A stretch of 64,000 bases of DNA from Chrysogorgia sp. JL179-B06 (GCA_035772405.1 JAYKKM010000452.1:1691001-1755000); one strand, 5' to 3'. Positions 47,010-57,639 are shown, numbered from the stretch's first letter. Program-made: numbers and translations. Notes: a model not told the origin generated them from the sequence alone.

Positions 47010-47895
47010 TTTTTTAAAACTTGTAATTCAGCACGATAAAAATATCCTTTAATTTCTTCACGTTGTTCGTCTTCTAATTGATATGTAACGGGGTCAGTGA
47101 TAATACTTTTTTAATAAAAAATATCTCATTAGTCCATCGTCGAAGACTACTTTTTTCAAAAATATTATTTTTTGCTCTTACAATACGAACACGAGTTCCT
47201 TCTTGTATCAGATCTTGAGTAGGAATAGGATAATTTAAATGATCACGTACTATTTATTTTTTACTTTACGTATTTTTCCTTTTTTTTAACGATAAATTTC
47301 AAAAGGTGTTGCACCAGCTAATGCTTTATGTGGAGAATTATTATAACGATTAACAATAAGGAGTAAATACCGAATATATTCAAATTCTCCAGTTATTGTT
47401 AAAACACGACGAACCATTATTTTTAATGTTCCGATTACACGTTCCACATGGGATGCTTTTATTTCTCTATTATACGTATGAAATACTTCAAAATTATACT
47501 TTTTACTTAATTTCGTACGTATATCTTGAAATTCTGTTCCTTCATCACTTTCAATTTTAAGAGGAGCTATTCCTTCTTCAATAAGAATACTTTCAAATTT
47601 ATTTTTAACATTATTAGACGTTTTCTTTTTTATTAATTTTACCCAACAAAATCTTGAAAAAATATAAATACACACCAACCAATAACGATATTGATTATTA
47701 TATTGGGCTTATTTTCAGCTAAATAAATTTCCCATTATTCATTATTTTTATTAACAGAATATTTCAAATGTCTATATATTTTTAACTACTACTATGTAAT
47801 CTATAATTAGAATAATCCTCATCAGTTAATGTCTCTCCTTTTAATAATATTGAAGCTTTTTCAATAAAGTCAGCAGAAAATTTAGTTGTTTTTTT
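47010..47895 (-). pseudogene. Polinton rve-type integrase, frameshifted
   Basis: Minus strand; the N-terminal piece begins near 47895 (MNKKTTKFSADFIEKASILL). The core frame 47678-47286 has FSRFCWVKLIKKKT, the second catalytic Asp in IESDEGTEF (residue 45) and Glu in ASHVERVIGT (residue 79), 33 residues apart as in DDE integrases. HKALAGATPFEIY closes the core. A C-terminal SH3-like region follows (GTRVRIVRAKNN, WTNEIFFI, YFYRAELQVL) in changed frames. The first Asp lies in a broken part. It would insert the element with a short target duplication. Confidence 0.85.
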
Positions 47896-47897
47896 AT

Positions 47898-48809
47898 TCA
47901 TTTCCAAAATAAAGAAATAAAATGAGTATAATATTCTTCAAGTTCATCAACGAGTTCTTTATCGCGTAATATCCCCATAATAACTACTTCTATATTTTTA
48001 CATGCTAACTCTTTATTTATAGTATTACCATATAAACATAATGTATCTTGTATATTTTTACAACATTTAAAACGATAATAAAAAAATTCTGAAAGTACTG
48101 TTTGGTTTAAAAATGTTGGCAAACGAACCTCATCATCACTTTCTACTTTTATTTTCTTAATCTTTTCGGCTTGAGCATCGTTGTCGTCGTCATCGACGTC
48201 GTCGTCAAAATTGAGTGCAATAAGGGGTTTCTTTTTCTTCAATGCTCGTTTTTTGACTGTGGTAGGTGGGGATTTATGGCCTGTAGCATGATTATACTTT
48301 CTTAGGGCAATAATATATTCATCCAAGGAATCTATCTTTTTAATATGAAAACTTCCCCAGACATCAGACCATACGATTTCACTTGACGTTGCGTTGTTGT
48401 TGCTGGTTGTTGGTGTTGGATCATCGTCAAATTCCATTGCATCATCAGGTAATTCGTTATCTTGATGCTGATAATAAATTTCCAAACCACCCCACGCATC
48501 TGTACGAACAACCAAACGACATGTTTGCTTTCTCCAATTATCAAATCTTACCACTTCAAAAAATATTTGACCCGATTTCTCTTGAATGTTTATCTTATTA
48601 ACATTCAGCAATGAAGAAATTTGATTACTTTTCACTTCAACAGCGCTATTGAATGTGTACTTGTTACATCTTTTATTTGTAGGGTATACTTTTGCGAGAA
48701 TAGCATTACCGTTGATTTTTTTTTGTGCAAGTATGTTTGCAGACAAATCTGTATACGATTGCATTTTATAAAAATGCTCGTGCTGTTGTTTCGCATAAAT
48801 TTCCACCAT
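47898..48809 (-). CDS. Unknown 303-residue Polinton protein
   Basis: Intact minus-strand frame directly upstream of the integrase. Residues 1-150 are globular (RLVVRTDAWGGLEIYYQ), followed by an acidic patch, a basic cluster KKRALKKKKP (nuclear-localisation-like), a long Asp run, and a helical C-terminus. Basic plus acidic low-complexity segments suggest a nuclear nucleic-acid- or chromatin-associated protein, but no domain is recognised. No stop in 303 codons, in strong contrast to neighbouring genes. Confidence 0.6.
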   Translation of the reverse strand: MVEIYAKQQHEHFYKMQSYTDLSANILAQKKINGNAILAKVYPTNKRCNKYTFNSAVEVKSNQISSLLNVNKINIQEKSGQIFFEVVRFDNWRKQTCRLVVRTDAWGGLEIYYQHQDNELPDDAMEFDDDPTPTTSNNNATSSEIVWSDVWGSFHIKKIDSLDEYIIALRKYNHATGHKSPPTTVKKRALKKKKPLIALNFDDDVDDDDNDAQAEKIKKIKVESDDEVRLPTFLNQTVLSEFFYYRFKCCKNIQDTLCLYGNTINKELACKNIEVVIMGILRDKELVDELEEYYTHFISLFWK

Positions 48810-48829
48810 CTATGAATCTGTTACCAAGT

Positions 48830-49140
48830 GAAAAATGATGAATCACTGTAGGGACAGTGCTTATTATAACCTCCTCACAATTTTTTTTTATTAATAAAAT
48901 AAAAAATATGTACACTATAGAGTAATTCATAATAAAAAAAATTATTCCATCAAAATGAGTTGTACGAGATGGTGCATATATACTGGGGGTCTAATACTGT
49001 TTTTGGAGTGCACTCTACGAGTATGCATTAAAATATTTTTGTTATAATATATTTGTACCAAACTGTGAAATAAAAAAAGATTTTATTGCACTAATAACGT
49101 GTATAATTACAACATTTTATATCAAATAAACTATTTTGTT
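48830..49140. other. Intergenic, no feature seen
   Basis: AT-rich gap between the 303-residue gene and the Fic gene, where a divergent or shared promoter could lie; no motif is clear. Confidence 0.4.
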
Positions 49141-49144
49141 TTAT

Positions 49145-49800
49145 TTACATAATAAGAAATGCAACAAGTGCTCTCCCTATTCTCCTATTTCCATCGGAAA
49201 AAGGATGAATGGTTTCAAAAATAAAATAAATCAAAACTAATATATTTTTTCTTTTATAGTTTTTAACATAAAATTTATCTAAATGTTCCATATATTGTTC
49301 AATATCTAAAGTATCAACCCCTTCATGAAATCCAACAAATCTTTTTTTTACTGTAATTTCCAGCATTCGTTAAATGGGACATAGATATTTCATGAATAGT
49401 TTTACAACATTCACTTATTTTCCATTTTCCCTTTTTTCCATTTAAAGGGCAAAACAAAATCTCCCACATTTCATCCAAAACTCTTTTTCATTTTCTTCTT
49501 CTTCTTCCATTCGTATAACATCATATGCAAACACTTTAAATTTTATACAGTCTTTTAATTCCATTTTTTTTACATACACTTTTGTTCACTAATACTTTTA
49601 TAAAAAATATCCCAATTGACATTCGACTCAGTCACTTCGTTTTCATACATAGGATTGTTTCAAACTAAATTATAATTCAATGATGTTTGTATATAATTTC
49701 TTATCATAATAACTAAATCTTTTACTTCTTCATAAGCATTATTACGTGTGCAAATATTTTCTCTTTATACTTAAATTCTCCCATATTTCCCCCATAAAAC
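49145..49800 (-). pseudogene. Fic-domain protein, frameshifted, active-site motif altered
   Basis: Minus strand. The C-terminal open piece (49366-49145) has NILVLIYFIFETIHPFSDGN followed by RRIGRALVAF. This is the Fic motif HPF-x-x-GN-x-R-x-x-R with catalytic His54, but Gly of GNGR is replaced by Arg. Upstream pieces (ISECCKTIHEISMSH, FAYDVIRMEEE) fit the helical Fic N-terminus and extend to about 49800 with several frame changes. Fic proteins transfer AMP or other phosphate-containing groups onto target proteins. Placed on the same strand as the integrase and in the same AT-rich composition, so it appears to belong to the element. The lesions make it inactive. Confidence 0.75.
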
Positions 49801-49875
49801 TTCAGAAAGACCTTTTTTTTGTCTATTGAGTAAGTTTCCCATAGGGTTATGTTCACGACAATAAAATATAAAACA

Positions 49876-51300
49876 TGCTCGGGTGCATTAATGCCTGGGT
49901 CCAGGTCAAATTACCGGGAAAACACATTCAATTCGATAAAAAATTCAAAATGTGTTTGGTTTGAGCAATGATGGCTTGAACATAATAGTATAAATTTTGC
50001 AAATTATATTGACATGTTGTTGCCATAGAAACATGTCACGTGACACCGTGGCTGCCAAAACAAAGCGCTTTGTAAACAGAGGGCTCGCGGACCCACAGAA
50101 CCATTTTCAATTGTCGCGATATTAAGTATTCCGATGCATTGATACTTATACTATATCGAACTAATTAGATACCGAGGTTTCTTTCACTAGTTTATTTGAT
50201 ATTTCTAAAATACCATTAGTATGTGATAATGTTGCGCGGTTTTATACGTCTAATACTAATTCAGCGTAACAATGATTCGATATATAATTAGTTTGAATAA
50301 GCTTAAGTTCTATTAAACCAAGTTAGATAATCTTTTATCGAAATTTAGAAAGAATTGTCTGTCCGCGATGCAAACGCGTTTTCTCACGCAAACAGTTTAT
50401 ATTTTCTGCCATTAATTTAATGAGCCGACAATCATCGTGGCAGCGGATAGTCAAACCAAAGAGAACCATTTTCAAACCAAACGAAAATTTTCAAAAGAGA
50501 ATATTAAAAGATTGACTAAAGTAGCTTCACATAGTAAAAAATGCGAAACACAACTGAATTGTTTCGCGTAGTTTCTCACAAGAAATAGAATGGTCAATTA
50601 TCTGCTAGACTTTTTATTTAATAACTTCACAGGTCTTGCGCATTTCCTGTCGAATGCGTCTGTTGATTTTTAGCAGCACGACAAAAGGATTCCAGATAAC
50701 TCAAAGTCTCAAATCGTTCTAATGTTTATAAAGTCATTATTCGGGTTTCTTCAAATGGTCAATTATACAAACTGTATATTTAAGTGTACATTATCGAGTG
50801 GCGCATTGCTAGCTGGATTCTTGTAACAAGCATTCAGCTCAAATTTTATATAAATAGTACTTGACAACATCGCACGCATAACTCAAATGCCATCCCAAAT
50901 TACAGTGAAACTGTTCTATGGTGAGCTTTATATTTGTTATTCGTGTGAATTTGAATTTGTTATATTTGCACTTTGGCAGATACTGTAGATGACTAGCAGC
51001 AATGTATGCCGCAGTGACAAATTTATGCCAAAGTTGTAAACAAACTGTAAATCGAGCGACAGGAAGGAGTCATGTTTCGTGAAGAAGGCAAGGCCATATG
51101 CTGATATAGCTAATAACACGGGTATTGCCCAGTAAGAAGTTATACAAAGCACAAAGACAACCAGAACGCATTAGTAATAGACAGGAATACGCCTATAACA
51201 AATTATATATGTTTGTCGCCACGCGCGCGCGGGTTTCTCGCGGGAAGTATGCTGACTAGAACGTGGATGGAGCCAGGCATTAATGCACCTGAGTGAAGTG
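49876..51300. mobile_element. 1.4-kb TIR element, non-autonomous
   Basis: ctcgggtgcattaatgcctg (49876 on) and, reversed at the right end (about 51270-51295), ctcaggtgcattaatgcctg form a TIR that continues gg(g/c)tcca. Composition is GC-richer than the flanks. aacatg occurs just outside both sides, though on the right a few bases intervene, so the duplication is not certain. No domain in any frame inside. Superfamily unassigned. Confidence 0.7.
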
Positions 51301-51584
51301 AACATGATAAGATTTTTAGTTGAACCACAATAAACATAAGAATTGAAAATACTAGGTGCTACCATTAACAAATAAATATGTAAAAAAAGAGAAAAATCAC
51401 CTTTCTGGTGATGCATGTATGTGCTTAAATTTGCTTACTAAACTTTCTTTTCCAAAACCCATAGTATAAGATAAGCATTTTCTTTCAAGTGTTAGATTTT
51501 GTACAAAATATGTATAATGATACTTATCATTGGTGTGTAAGGAAATAAATTTGGGTTGTTTTCAAAAGGTAATAAAATAAATAA

Positions 51585-51960
51585 TTATTTAAAACAATCG
51601 GGGAATGAAAAAAAACTACAGCAAGACTCGTCTGATTCAACTAGTATAGTACGTTGTGGGGTTGTTCTCTTCAAGGAATATTTTCTTTGACTTGCTTTTA
51701 AATTCGGTATCGTATAAGAGAAGCGATCTTCTAGAATAAAATAGGACTCTCCATTGGTTCCCTTGATTTTTTTCATTTAAACTGTAGAGCTATCTTCGCG
51801 GGGTTGATTTTTTCACGATCTATAATAGGACATGTGACATATTTTCCACGATAATAATCAAATAATCCACATAACCAAAATCAATATCCAATTTTTCCTT
51901 GGTTAAAATATTGAAAATAAAGAACAACTCTTAAAATTGTTTCAAACATAATGCTGTGAT
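51585..51960 (-). pseudogene. Unknown Polinton-block ORF
   Basis: Minus strand; pieces FWLCGLFDYYRGKYVTCPII and REKINPAKIAL (51900-51785), then MKKIKGTNGESYFILEDRFS with a C-terminal Cys/Ser-rich end (51776-51585). One stop separates them. Unrecognised. 51310-51580 shows no gene. Confidence 0.4.
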
Positions 51961-52168
51961 TTGAAATGTCATATTTTACTCTTTATATAGCTTTCAAATT
52001 CATTAAGCTAAAAAAAAATCAAAACGCTTTTTTGATATTTTTAAATGTTTATTTCAAATATTTAATTCATTAAAATTATTACATAATTCCCAACAACAAT
52101 TAAAATATACATGTGTTTGCAACATAGATTTATCAAAACGCTTTTTTCTATCAATGTTACAATATAAT

Positions 52169-52714
52169 TTAATTACTGGTACCATAAATCACATTAAGTA
52201 CAGATAATATATTTTCATCTTTAATAAGAATTAAATAAAGCTCTTGACCATCAAAATTTTCACGTAAATGATAATTTACTAATCTAAATCTTGAATCCTT
52301 ACATTTACCATACAAAAACACTTTTGAATAACATGGAATATTATTTATCTCAAAACAATCAATAGTCGAAATTGACGTGGGTAATCTCGGTTCTCTATCG
52401 ATAAATACTACAGGTTTTCCCACTAACTGATCATAAAATACCATATCGCAAATAAATCCGTCTATTAAAAATCTATAATATCTTTTTCCACCATATCTTT
52501 TCCGAAATATAGATTGTTCATTTTTATCTTCCACATAAATGTTAAAATATTTATAATCATAATCAGCACATCTAAACTGATGGGGGTTCTTTCTCCATTC
52601 CAAAAAATAAAACGTTGAATCTCGTGTTTTTTCTATCTCAAACAATTCAGAGTGTAATAAATATTGAATGTCGGGATAAAGAATTTCATCAACATCACGC
52701 TCTCGTACAGCCAT
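52169..52714 (-). CDS. Unknown 181-residue protein, intact
   Basis: Minus strand, clean ATG (MAVRERDVDEILYPD) and no stop for 181 codons. Tyr/Phe/Arg-rich beta-like strands (FYFLEWRKNPHQFRC, GKRYYRFLIDGFICDMVFYD, PVVFIDREPRLP). No domain recognised. Intact status and composition equal to the Polinton genes suggest it is one of the element's accessory genes. Confidence 0.55.
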   Translation of the reverse strand: MAVRERDVDEILYPDIQYLLHSELFEIEKTRDSTFYFLEWRKNPHQFRCADYDYKYFNIYVEDKNEQSIFRKRYGGKRYYRFLIDGFICDMVFYDQLVGKPVVFIDREPRLPTSISTIDCFEINNIPCYSKVFLYGKCKDSRFRLVNYHLRENFDGQELYLILIKDENILSVLNVIYGTSN

Positions 52715-52744
52715 TTAAATATATAAAAGTTAAAAAAAAACTTC

Positions 52745-52960
52745 AACGTCTTTTCTTCTATTCGTGCCCTATTCCCACTGAAACATTCACTGTATATTTC
52801 CACCGTATATTTAACTTTTTTAACAACCAACGTTTAAAGCTGTTTAGTCCAGAAAGTTTTAATTCGTCTGGATGAATCGCGCACGGGTGTTTGTTAATAC
52901 ATCTTCCACATGGGTGTTTGTAATAATATAATCTTTCAAATCGTTCATCTTCTGTTTACA
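52745..52960 (-). pseudogene. Short Cys-motif ORF, family member 1
   Basis: Minus strand reads RFERLYYYKHPCGRCINKHP, then CAIHPDELKL and a basic end. The YYYKHPCGRCIN start is shared with the ORF at 53650-53835, so the two are tandem paralogues. Two C-x2-C / C-x6-C pairs suggest a small metal-binding unit. Unrecognised otherwise. Confidence 0.5.
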
Positions 52961-53060
52961 TACGTTCCATTGTAGTCTAACAAATATAAAACAATTATTT
53001 TTTACTCTTATTTATACTTTTCTTATTTTTTGTATGGGTTTTCTTCTTTAAATCTTTTAA

Positions 53061-53633
53061 AGTGTCACTACGATCACATTTTTACCTATCGATATTTTTA
53101 CGTATTTATAAAGCAGAGCTGCTAAATATTACTCGGTCGAAACCGTTTTGCGATTAGACGATGGCAAGTATTATTTTTCTGACTCTGAATCTGGAGTTGT
53201 TATGTCCGCCATTAATCGTTCATGTTCTTGACCAGCGTAACGAAGTGACTTCAAATTCTCAACGCGAAGACTCCACATCGCTAATTCTTCAAGTAAATCA
53301 AAGTCGTTTATTCAAATTCTTCATCTGAAAGGCTGAACATTTCATCTACTTCTCGAAGAAAACAAGAAAACAAGTAACCTCGACTGAAATTCAGGCGTAG
53401 CATTGATAATTTTACGTCACAAACAATATTACCTTTTGAAATTGCGGGATCACTTGGAACACATTTTTAGTAATGGTGGCCTAAATAATAGTGATTTCAG
53501 AGCTCAAAATACTTACTTCAAAATACCAATTTTTTTTTTTTTTTTACATCGATGATCACTTTCGACCCTGAAATACTATTCTATGCTAAAGAAAATCTAA
53601 AAGACTGAGGTGAATTTTCATCGTAGTGGCACT
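53061..53633. mobile_element. 573-bp TTAA MITE
   Basis: TIR AGTGTCACTACGAT on the left and, reversed, AGTGCCACTACGAT on the right (one mismatch), with TTAA outside both ends (53057-53060, 53634-53637). Contains a run of about 18 T near 53530. No ORF. Third TTAA-duplicating family in this window, unrelated in TIR to those at 18855 and 36289. Confidence 0.85.
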
Positions 53634-53649
53634 TTAACAACATATCTTC

Positions 53650-53835
53650 TTTAACAACCATCTCTTTAATCTAGAATAATCTAAATATAAGATCTAATCT
53701 TTTTTTATCTTTCCACGGTGTATAATTCGCACACACTGCCCCATACATATTTCCATTAAGACATTGTCCACAGGGATATTTGGAATAAAATAATCTATTA
53801 TATCGTGCATCTACTGTTTCTACGGTTTACATGAT
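53650..53835 (-). pseudogene. Short Cys-motif ORF, family member 2
   Basis: Minus strand reads ARYNRLFYSKYPCGQCLNGN, then MYGAVCANYTPW and a Lys/Arg end. Same F/Y-Y-x-K-x-PCGxC opening as member 1. The 3' side touches the TTAA MITE, which probably sits just past or within its end. Confidence 0.5.
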
Positions 53836-54009
53836 ATTTTGTAAAACCATTTTTTCGCATTCTTATTTATATCCTAATAAAATTTCTTTTGATTTTTTTT
53901 ATATATTTTTATTTTAGAATATCGTTTTTTAAATTGATTTTTTCTCTTTATATTTTTTTTATAAAAAATTATATAAACGGGTTACCAAAATGTTAAACGT
54001 TATTGTGGA

Positions 54010-54078
54010 TGATGTCGAATTCACAGGTGACCTATCGTGATTATGATGAACATAACGGTAGAAGATATAAAATAACTA
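54010..54078 (+). pseudogene. 5' part of a gene split by a tandem-unit element
   Basis: Plus strand; the frame up to 54078 continues after 54950 when the inserted element and one ATAACT are left out (the joined frame stays open). Similar to the start of the paralogue at 55352, which has VAYYDYTPHYYSCHF at the same place. Unknown family, AT-rich Polinton composition. Confidence 0.5.
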
Positions 54079-54118
54079 GAAATACGAATTCGCAATAATC
54101 CCCTCGCCCGCCTTTTCT

Positions 54119-54154
<36 letters not shown>

Positions 54155-54949
54155 TACGGGAATTTCTCCATCCATGGTGCCCAGACCTCGCACGCCGTGG
54201 CCGTGTATTTCTGTTTTGTAAAAATTCACAAATATTTGCAAAAGCCCGTTTCGTCGAAGAAATGTTTGAACGTTATCTCGGCCAATATTTAACCGATTTA
54301 AACTCTGAAAACAGATTTGGAATTAGCGAGTCAACATACATAACATACGCGTTTACTATATTACGAGAACGTGAGTACCCTTCGTAAAAACGGTTTATGT
54401 ACTTAGAAATTTAGTCGATTATAAACTGGTCACTTCATATCGTATATTATTTTGAACGTTATCTCGATCAATATATAACCGTTTTCAATTCTGAAAACAG
54501 ATTTGGAATTTGCGAGTCAAAATACATCACATATGTGTCTACTATATTACGAGAACGTGAATACCCTTCGTAAAAATGGTTTATGTACTTAGAAATTAGT
54601 CCGGGCTTGGACGGCTATGATAATCTCGATCAATATATAACCGTTTTCAATTCTGAAAACAGATTTGGAATTAGCGAGTCAAAATACATACTCGGACTCG
54701 GATTTCTATTTCCTCAAAAAACTATGTCTCTTGTGACGGTTCAATTAAATATGAGTATCTAGTTACCAGTGCCACATTTTCCGATGTCGCGCGTGAGGAC
54801 GGTTGATGCATATATATAAATATATAAACTGATCCTAGATCTAGGATCCGCTTGGATCTCGCGTGATAAGGGACTAAACGCCGGTCGATATTATCACCCT
54901 CGCCCTCAGGCCTTCGGCCTTCGGCCGGCGCTTCGCGCCGGGCGAGGGG
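54079..54949 (-). mobile_element. Tandem-unit element, copy B, with 6-bp target duplication
   Basis: Same element as 1734-2386 but inverted. It starts agaaatacgaattcgcaata, a poly-C tract of about 34 (54121-54154), then units at about 54290, 54490 and 54650 carrying ctgaaaacagatttggaatt, about 190 bp of unique sequence, and a GC-rich palindrome up to 54949. ATAACT stands on both sides (54073-54078 and 54950-54955). It splits a plus-strand gene. No ORF that could be its own; superfamily unassigned. Confidence 0.8.
54886..54949. repeat. GC-rich palindrome (end of copy B)
   Basis: ttatcaccctcgccc ... gcgcttcgcgccgggcgagg: cttcggcc repeats around a perfect ggcgcttcgcgcc core. Related to 59226-59275. 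Confidence 0.75.
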
Positions 54950-55255
54950 ATAACTGCTGATCACTTTAACCCATACTTTGAAGATGAGAATAACTATTAT
55001 GCAAATCGTTTTCTAGCAAAATAATTACCCCACTTTACCTATGTTGTAAATAAATGTCAACATACGGTAAATTGCAAATGTATTGGTGATATATGTATTG
55101 GTGCTATACTCCCTCCTCAACCATATTACTTATCCCTGGAAGTTAAAAAGAAACATGATACAGAACATGATGAATGGAATTGTTCACGTCTGGATGAAAA
55201 CATAACAACAATTTTTGACTATGATGCCTCTGATCTTTTACAAAAAGAATTAAAC
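54950..55255 (+). pseudogene. 3' part of the split gene
   Basis: Plus strand. After one stop near 55024 the frame reads NKCQHTVNCKCIGDICIGAI, then ILPPQPYYLSLEVKKKHD and ends LLQKELN with double stop at about 55255. Cys-x1-Cys and Cys-x4-Cys spacing like the paralogue. Confidence 0.5.
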
Positions 55256-55351
55256 TAATAATAGATTAAATTCGTATGGTGTTTTCCTTTTTTATTTATT
55301 ATATATATAAGATTGAACATTTGATTTAATTACATTGATTTCTAGAACAAG

Positions 55352-55660
55352 ATGGCAACACCCTCTCTCGTTACCTGTGTCAATTATAGGGTTGTAGCAT
55401 ATTATGACTACACTCCTCATTACTATTCATGTCATTTTCTTCAAAAAAACTTTCCTAACTATACGTATTTGGTAGAGGATTGTAAACCTTCTACACTATG
55501 TAAATAATGTAATCCCGCGTTTTGTTCTCCACCTCAAGTCTACGAACTAACTCTGAAAGTTATTACAAAAAATGATTACTCGAAGAGAGGGGAATACCCA
55601 TAAAAACAATTATTGATACTAAGAGTGATCATCTTTTGTATAAAAAAATTAAACTAATAA
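55352..55660 (+). pseudogene. Paralogue of the split gene
   Basis: ATG at 55352 (MATPSLVTCVNYRVVAYYDY), then FPNYTYLVEDCKPSTLC, one stop, NPAFCSPPQVYELTLKVI, one stop, and the same LN-double-stop end. Shares architecture and end with 54010-55255: a two-member tandem family. Function unknown; perhaps a Cys-stabilised small protein. Confidence 0.55.
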
Positions 55661-55814
55661 ATGATGTTTACACAATAATTCCACAACAAATTACTTCTTA
55701 AAATTATTTATTTTCTTGTAATAAAAATGTTTACAAAAATAAAACTCGATTCTTATTTTATTTTATTTTAAATAAAACTGTTTCTAACTTTCTATCAAAA
55801 GTTTATTATTTAAA

Positions 55815-56260
55815 AAACATTGATAATTCAAAGTAAAACAATTGTTTCCCTCTATCGTTAATGAGACAGCAAGGTTTAATGTTTAATAAAGGTGTTGAGA
55901 TTGCTAATTCTACACTATTATTTTTAATATTTATATCTTTTCCCTTCAATGATGGTAAGCGTTTCTGTAAACCCCTTCTATTAACAACATTTTGAAATAT
56001 CGAGGTCCCTGACGGTCCTTCAGATATACATAATATCCAGCTTTTACATACGAGGGAGCCACAGGTTCTTATTTTACTAATTGTATGGGTTCAGCATGAT
56101 AATACAGTGTAAGATAACCATAAGATTCACCTTATCCAAAATCAACATTTCATGTCGAAAATATCGAAAATACATTTGTAAAGCGGGTTGCAAACTAAAA
56201 AGTTTTCAAAACACAAACCAAGAAGTCAAATTAAAAAACACACCGCGCACTTTCTTTAGA
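55815..56260 (-). pseudogene. Unknown minus-strand ORF, frameshifted
   Basis: Minus strand: VKAGYYVYLKDRQGP, GTSIFQNVVNRRGLQKRLPS, then LLNIKPCCLINDRGKQLFYF and a stop near 55815. Protein-like through three frames. Not recognised. Converges with the plus-strand genes. Confidence 0.45.
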
Positions 56261-56635
56261 TAATTATTATGTGTATACAACGAGTGGATAGCATTCAATA
56301 TGACGGGAAACCTATGGAGAATTTTTTTTCGCACAAGTACAGATAGATATCTATTCTGTAATCCCTCTGGATCCGTCCATAAACAACTTCTAGCACCAGC
56401 CCTTATCGCGACTCATACCATATTTGCTTTCATGGCAATAAAACTAACCCGTGCAAAATAGGTGATCATTAACTGTTTATCAGAAGAAAAAATAGTTGAT
56501 TATTACACAGTACTATTACATAGATATTGGTTTACATTTAATGTAAATGACAATACAAAGACATTTGAAATGTTTAGACGAGTGTTTAAGTATCATAACA
56601 AACGTGTAAATTTACCTATTATATTTTAATTTATT
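56260..56635 (+). pseudogene. Unknown plus-strand ORF, broken
   Basis: Begins MCIQRVDSIQYDGKPMENFF near 56270 and, after stops, ends with LLHRYWFTFNVNDNTKTFEM and a stop near 56627. Polinton-like base composition. Unrecognised. Confidence 0.4.
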
Positions 56636-57312
56636 TTAACTGTTTTCAAAAAATAAAATGATAAATATACATATATGTGAGGTGTTTAAAATAAAAACTT
56701 TATCATTACTGAAAAAAACAATGTCCGTATTACATTATTTTAGTGTGTGTGTTAATAGTGTAACCTTTTTTGACAAATCCAAAATACTTTTCAGCCCTTT
56801 TTCAGCCCTATTACTATACATTCAGAAATGTTCAATTGTATATTAAATTGCTGTTTTAAATCTGCAAGGGGGTGGGGGGAATATTTTTCAAGAAACCCTA
56901 CAAGGAATATAATTATGTTTATCTGCGAGTTGTCAATTTAACTTTAAGTATTAAAACTGAATTGTCGTGATCGAAAACCTTTAAACCATGCTTCGCTCGA
57001 AACATCAGCTCGTTCATCGGTTCATCATCGTAATATTATTTTTATATATAAGGCATTAAATGTTCATCCATTCTTTTAGTGTGGGTAAATAAATCCATAC
57101 ATCAACATTCGACTATCGTTGAACAAAAACACGGTAATAATATACAATACGTTGCCATGTTTTAGACGATCCATGACCATGATAATTTATCGAAACCAAG
57201 GCAATAAGTGTTCATTGGCTAAATAAATCCATCGCCTGATTCGCCTTGTGTAGAACAAAAATACAGTAATATTCACAGCGACATTGTCGCCATGTTTTAA
57301 AACACACGATGC
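56636..57312. other. No gene seen; probable right limit of the Polinton block
   Basis: Base composition changes near 56860-57000. No terminal repeat matching 34.4 kb was found by eye. Confidence 0.4.
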
Positions 57313-57395
57313 ATACGCGAGTTACGGGAGTCAAACTCGCGGCGATTGCAGGAACCATGCAATCTCCGCGAGTTTGACTCGCGTAACTCGCGTAT
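57313..57395. repeat. Compact GC-rich hairpin, 38-bp arms
   Basis: Arms 57313-57350 and 57358-57395 (atacgcgagttacgggagtc ... cggcgattgca and its complement) with two mismatches and a 7-nt loop. gcgagt/actcgc words repeat inside the arms. Flanks are AT-rich. No coding. Confidence 0.85.
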
Positions 57396-57639
57396 TACAT
57401 TTAACACAAGCGCTATTTTCAGCTTGATAATCCCTCCAACTCACGAATCATTAGTCAACAATATAAATTGGGACAAAATAAGGACACTAAAGTAATTTAA
57501 ATGAACACTCAAAATTATGAAAAAAACATATTGTATTAAAGAACATGGCTGTGATGTTTTATAAACTGAAAAACATATAGGAAACAAGAAACATGCAAGA
57601 AGTGCAGCAAGGCGAGTAAATTTGAATGGTGTGTTTATT

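Larger units (their letters stand above)
34400..57000. mobile_element. Degenerate Polinton/Maverick (adintovirus-like) block, approximate limits
   Basis: A 22-kb block, very T/A-rich, whose identifiable genes form the Polinton set on the minus strand: adenain-type protease, a major-capsid-like protein, a pX-like small protein, a penton-like protein and an rve integrase. Unknown ORFs and a Fic gene follow, with more small genes on the plus strand at 54-57 kb. No DNA polymerase B or packaging ATPase was recognised, and no long TIR could be fixed at either end. Later insertions: 36289-38719, about 41370-45897, about 49876-51300, 53061-53633 and 54079-54949. The block is an old, non-functional copy; most genes carry frameshifts. 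Confidence 0.7.
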
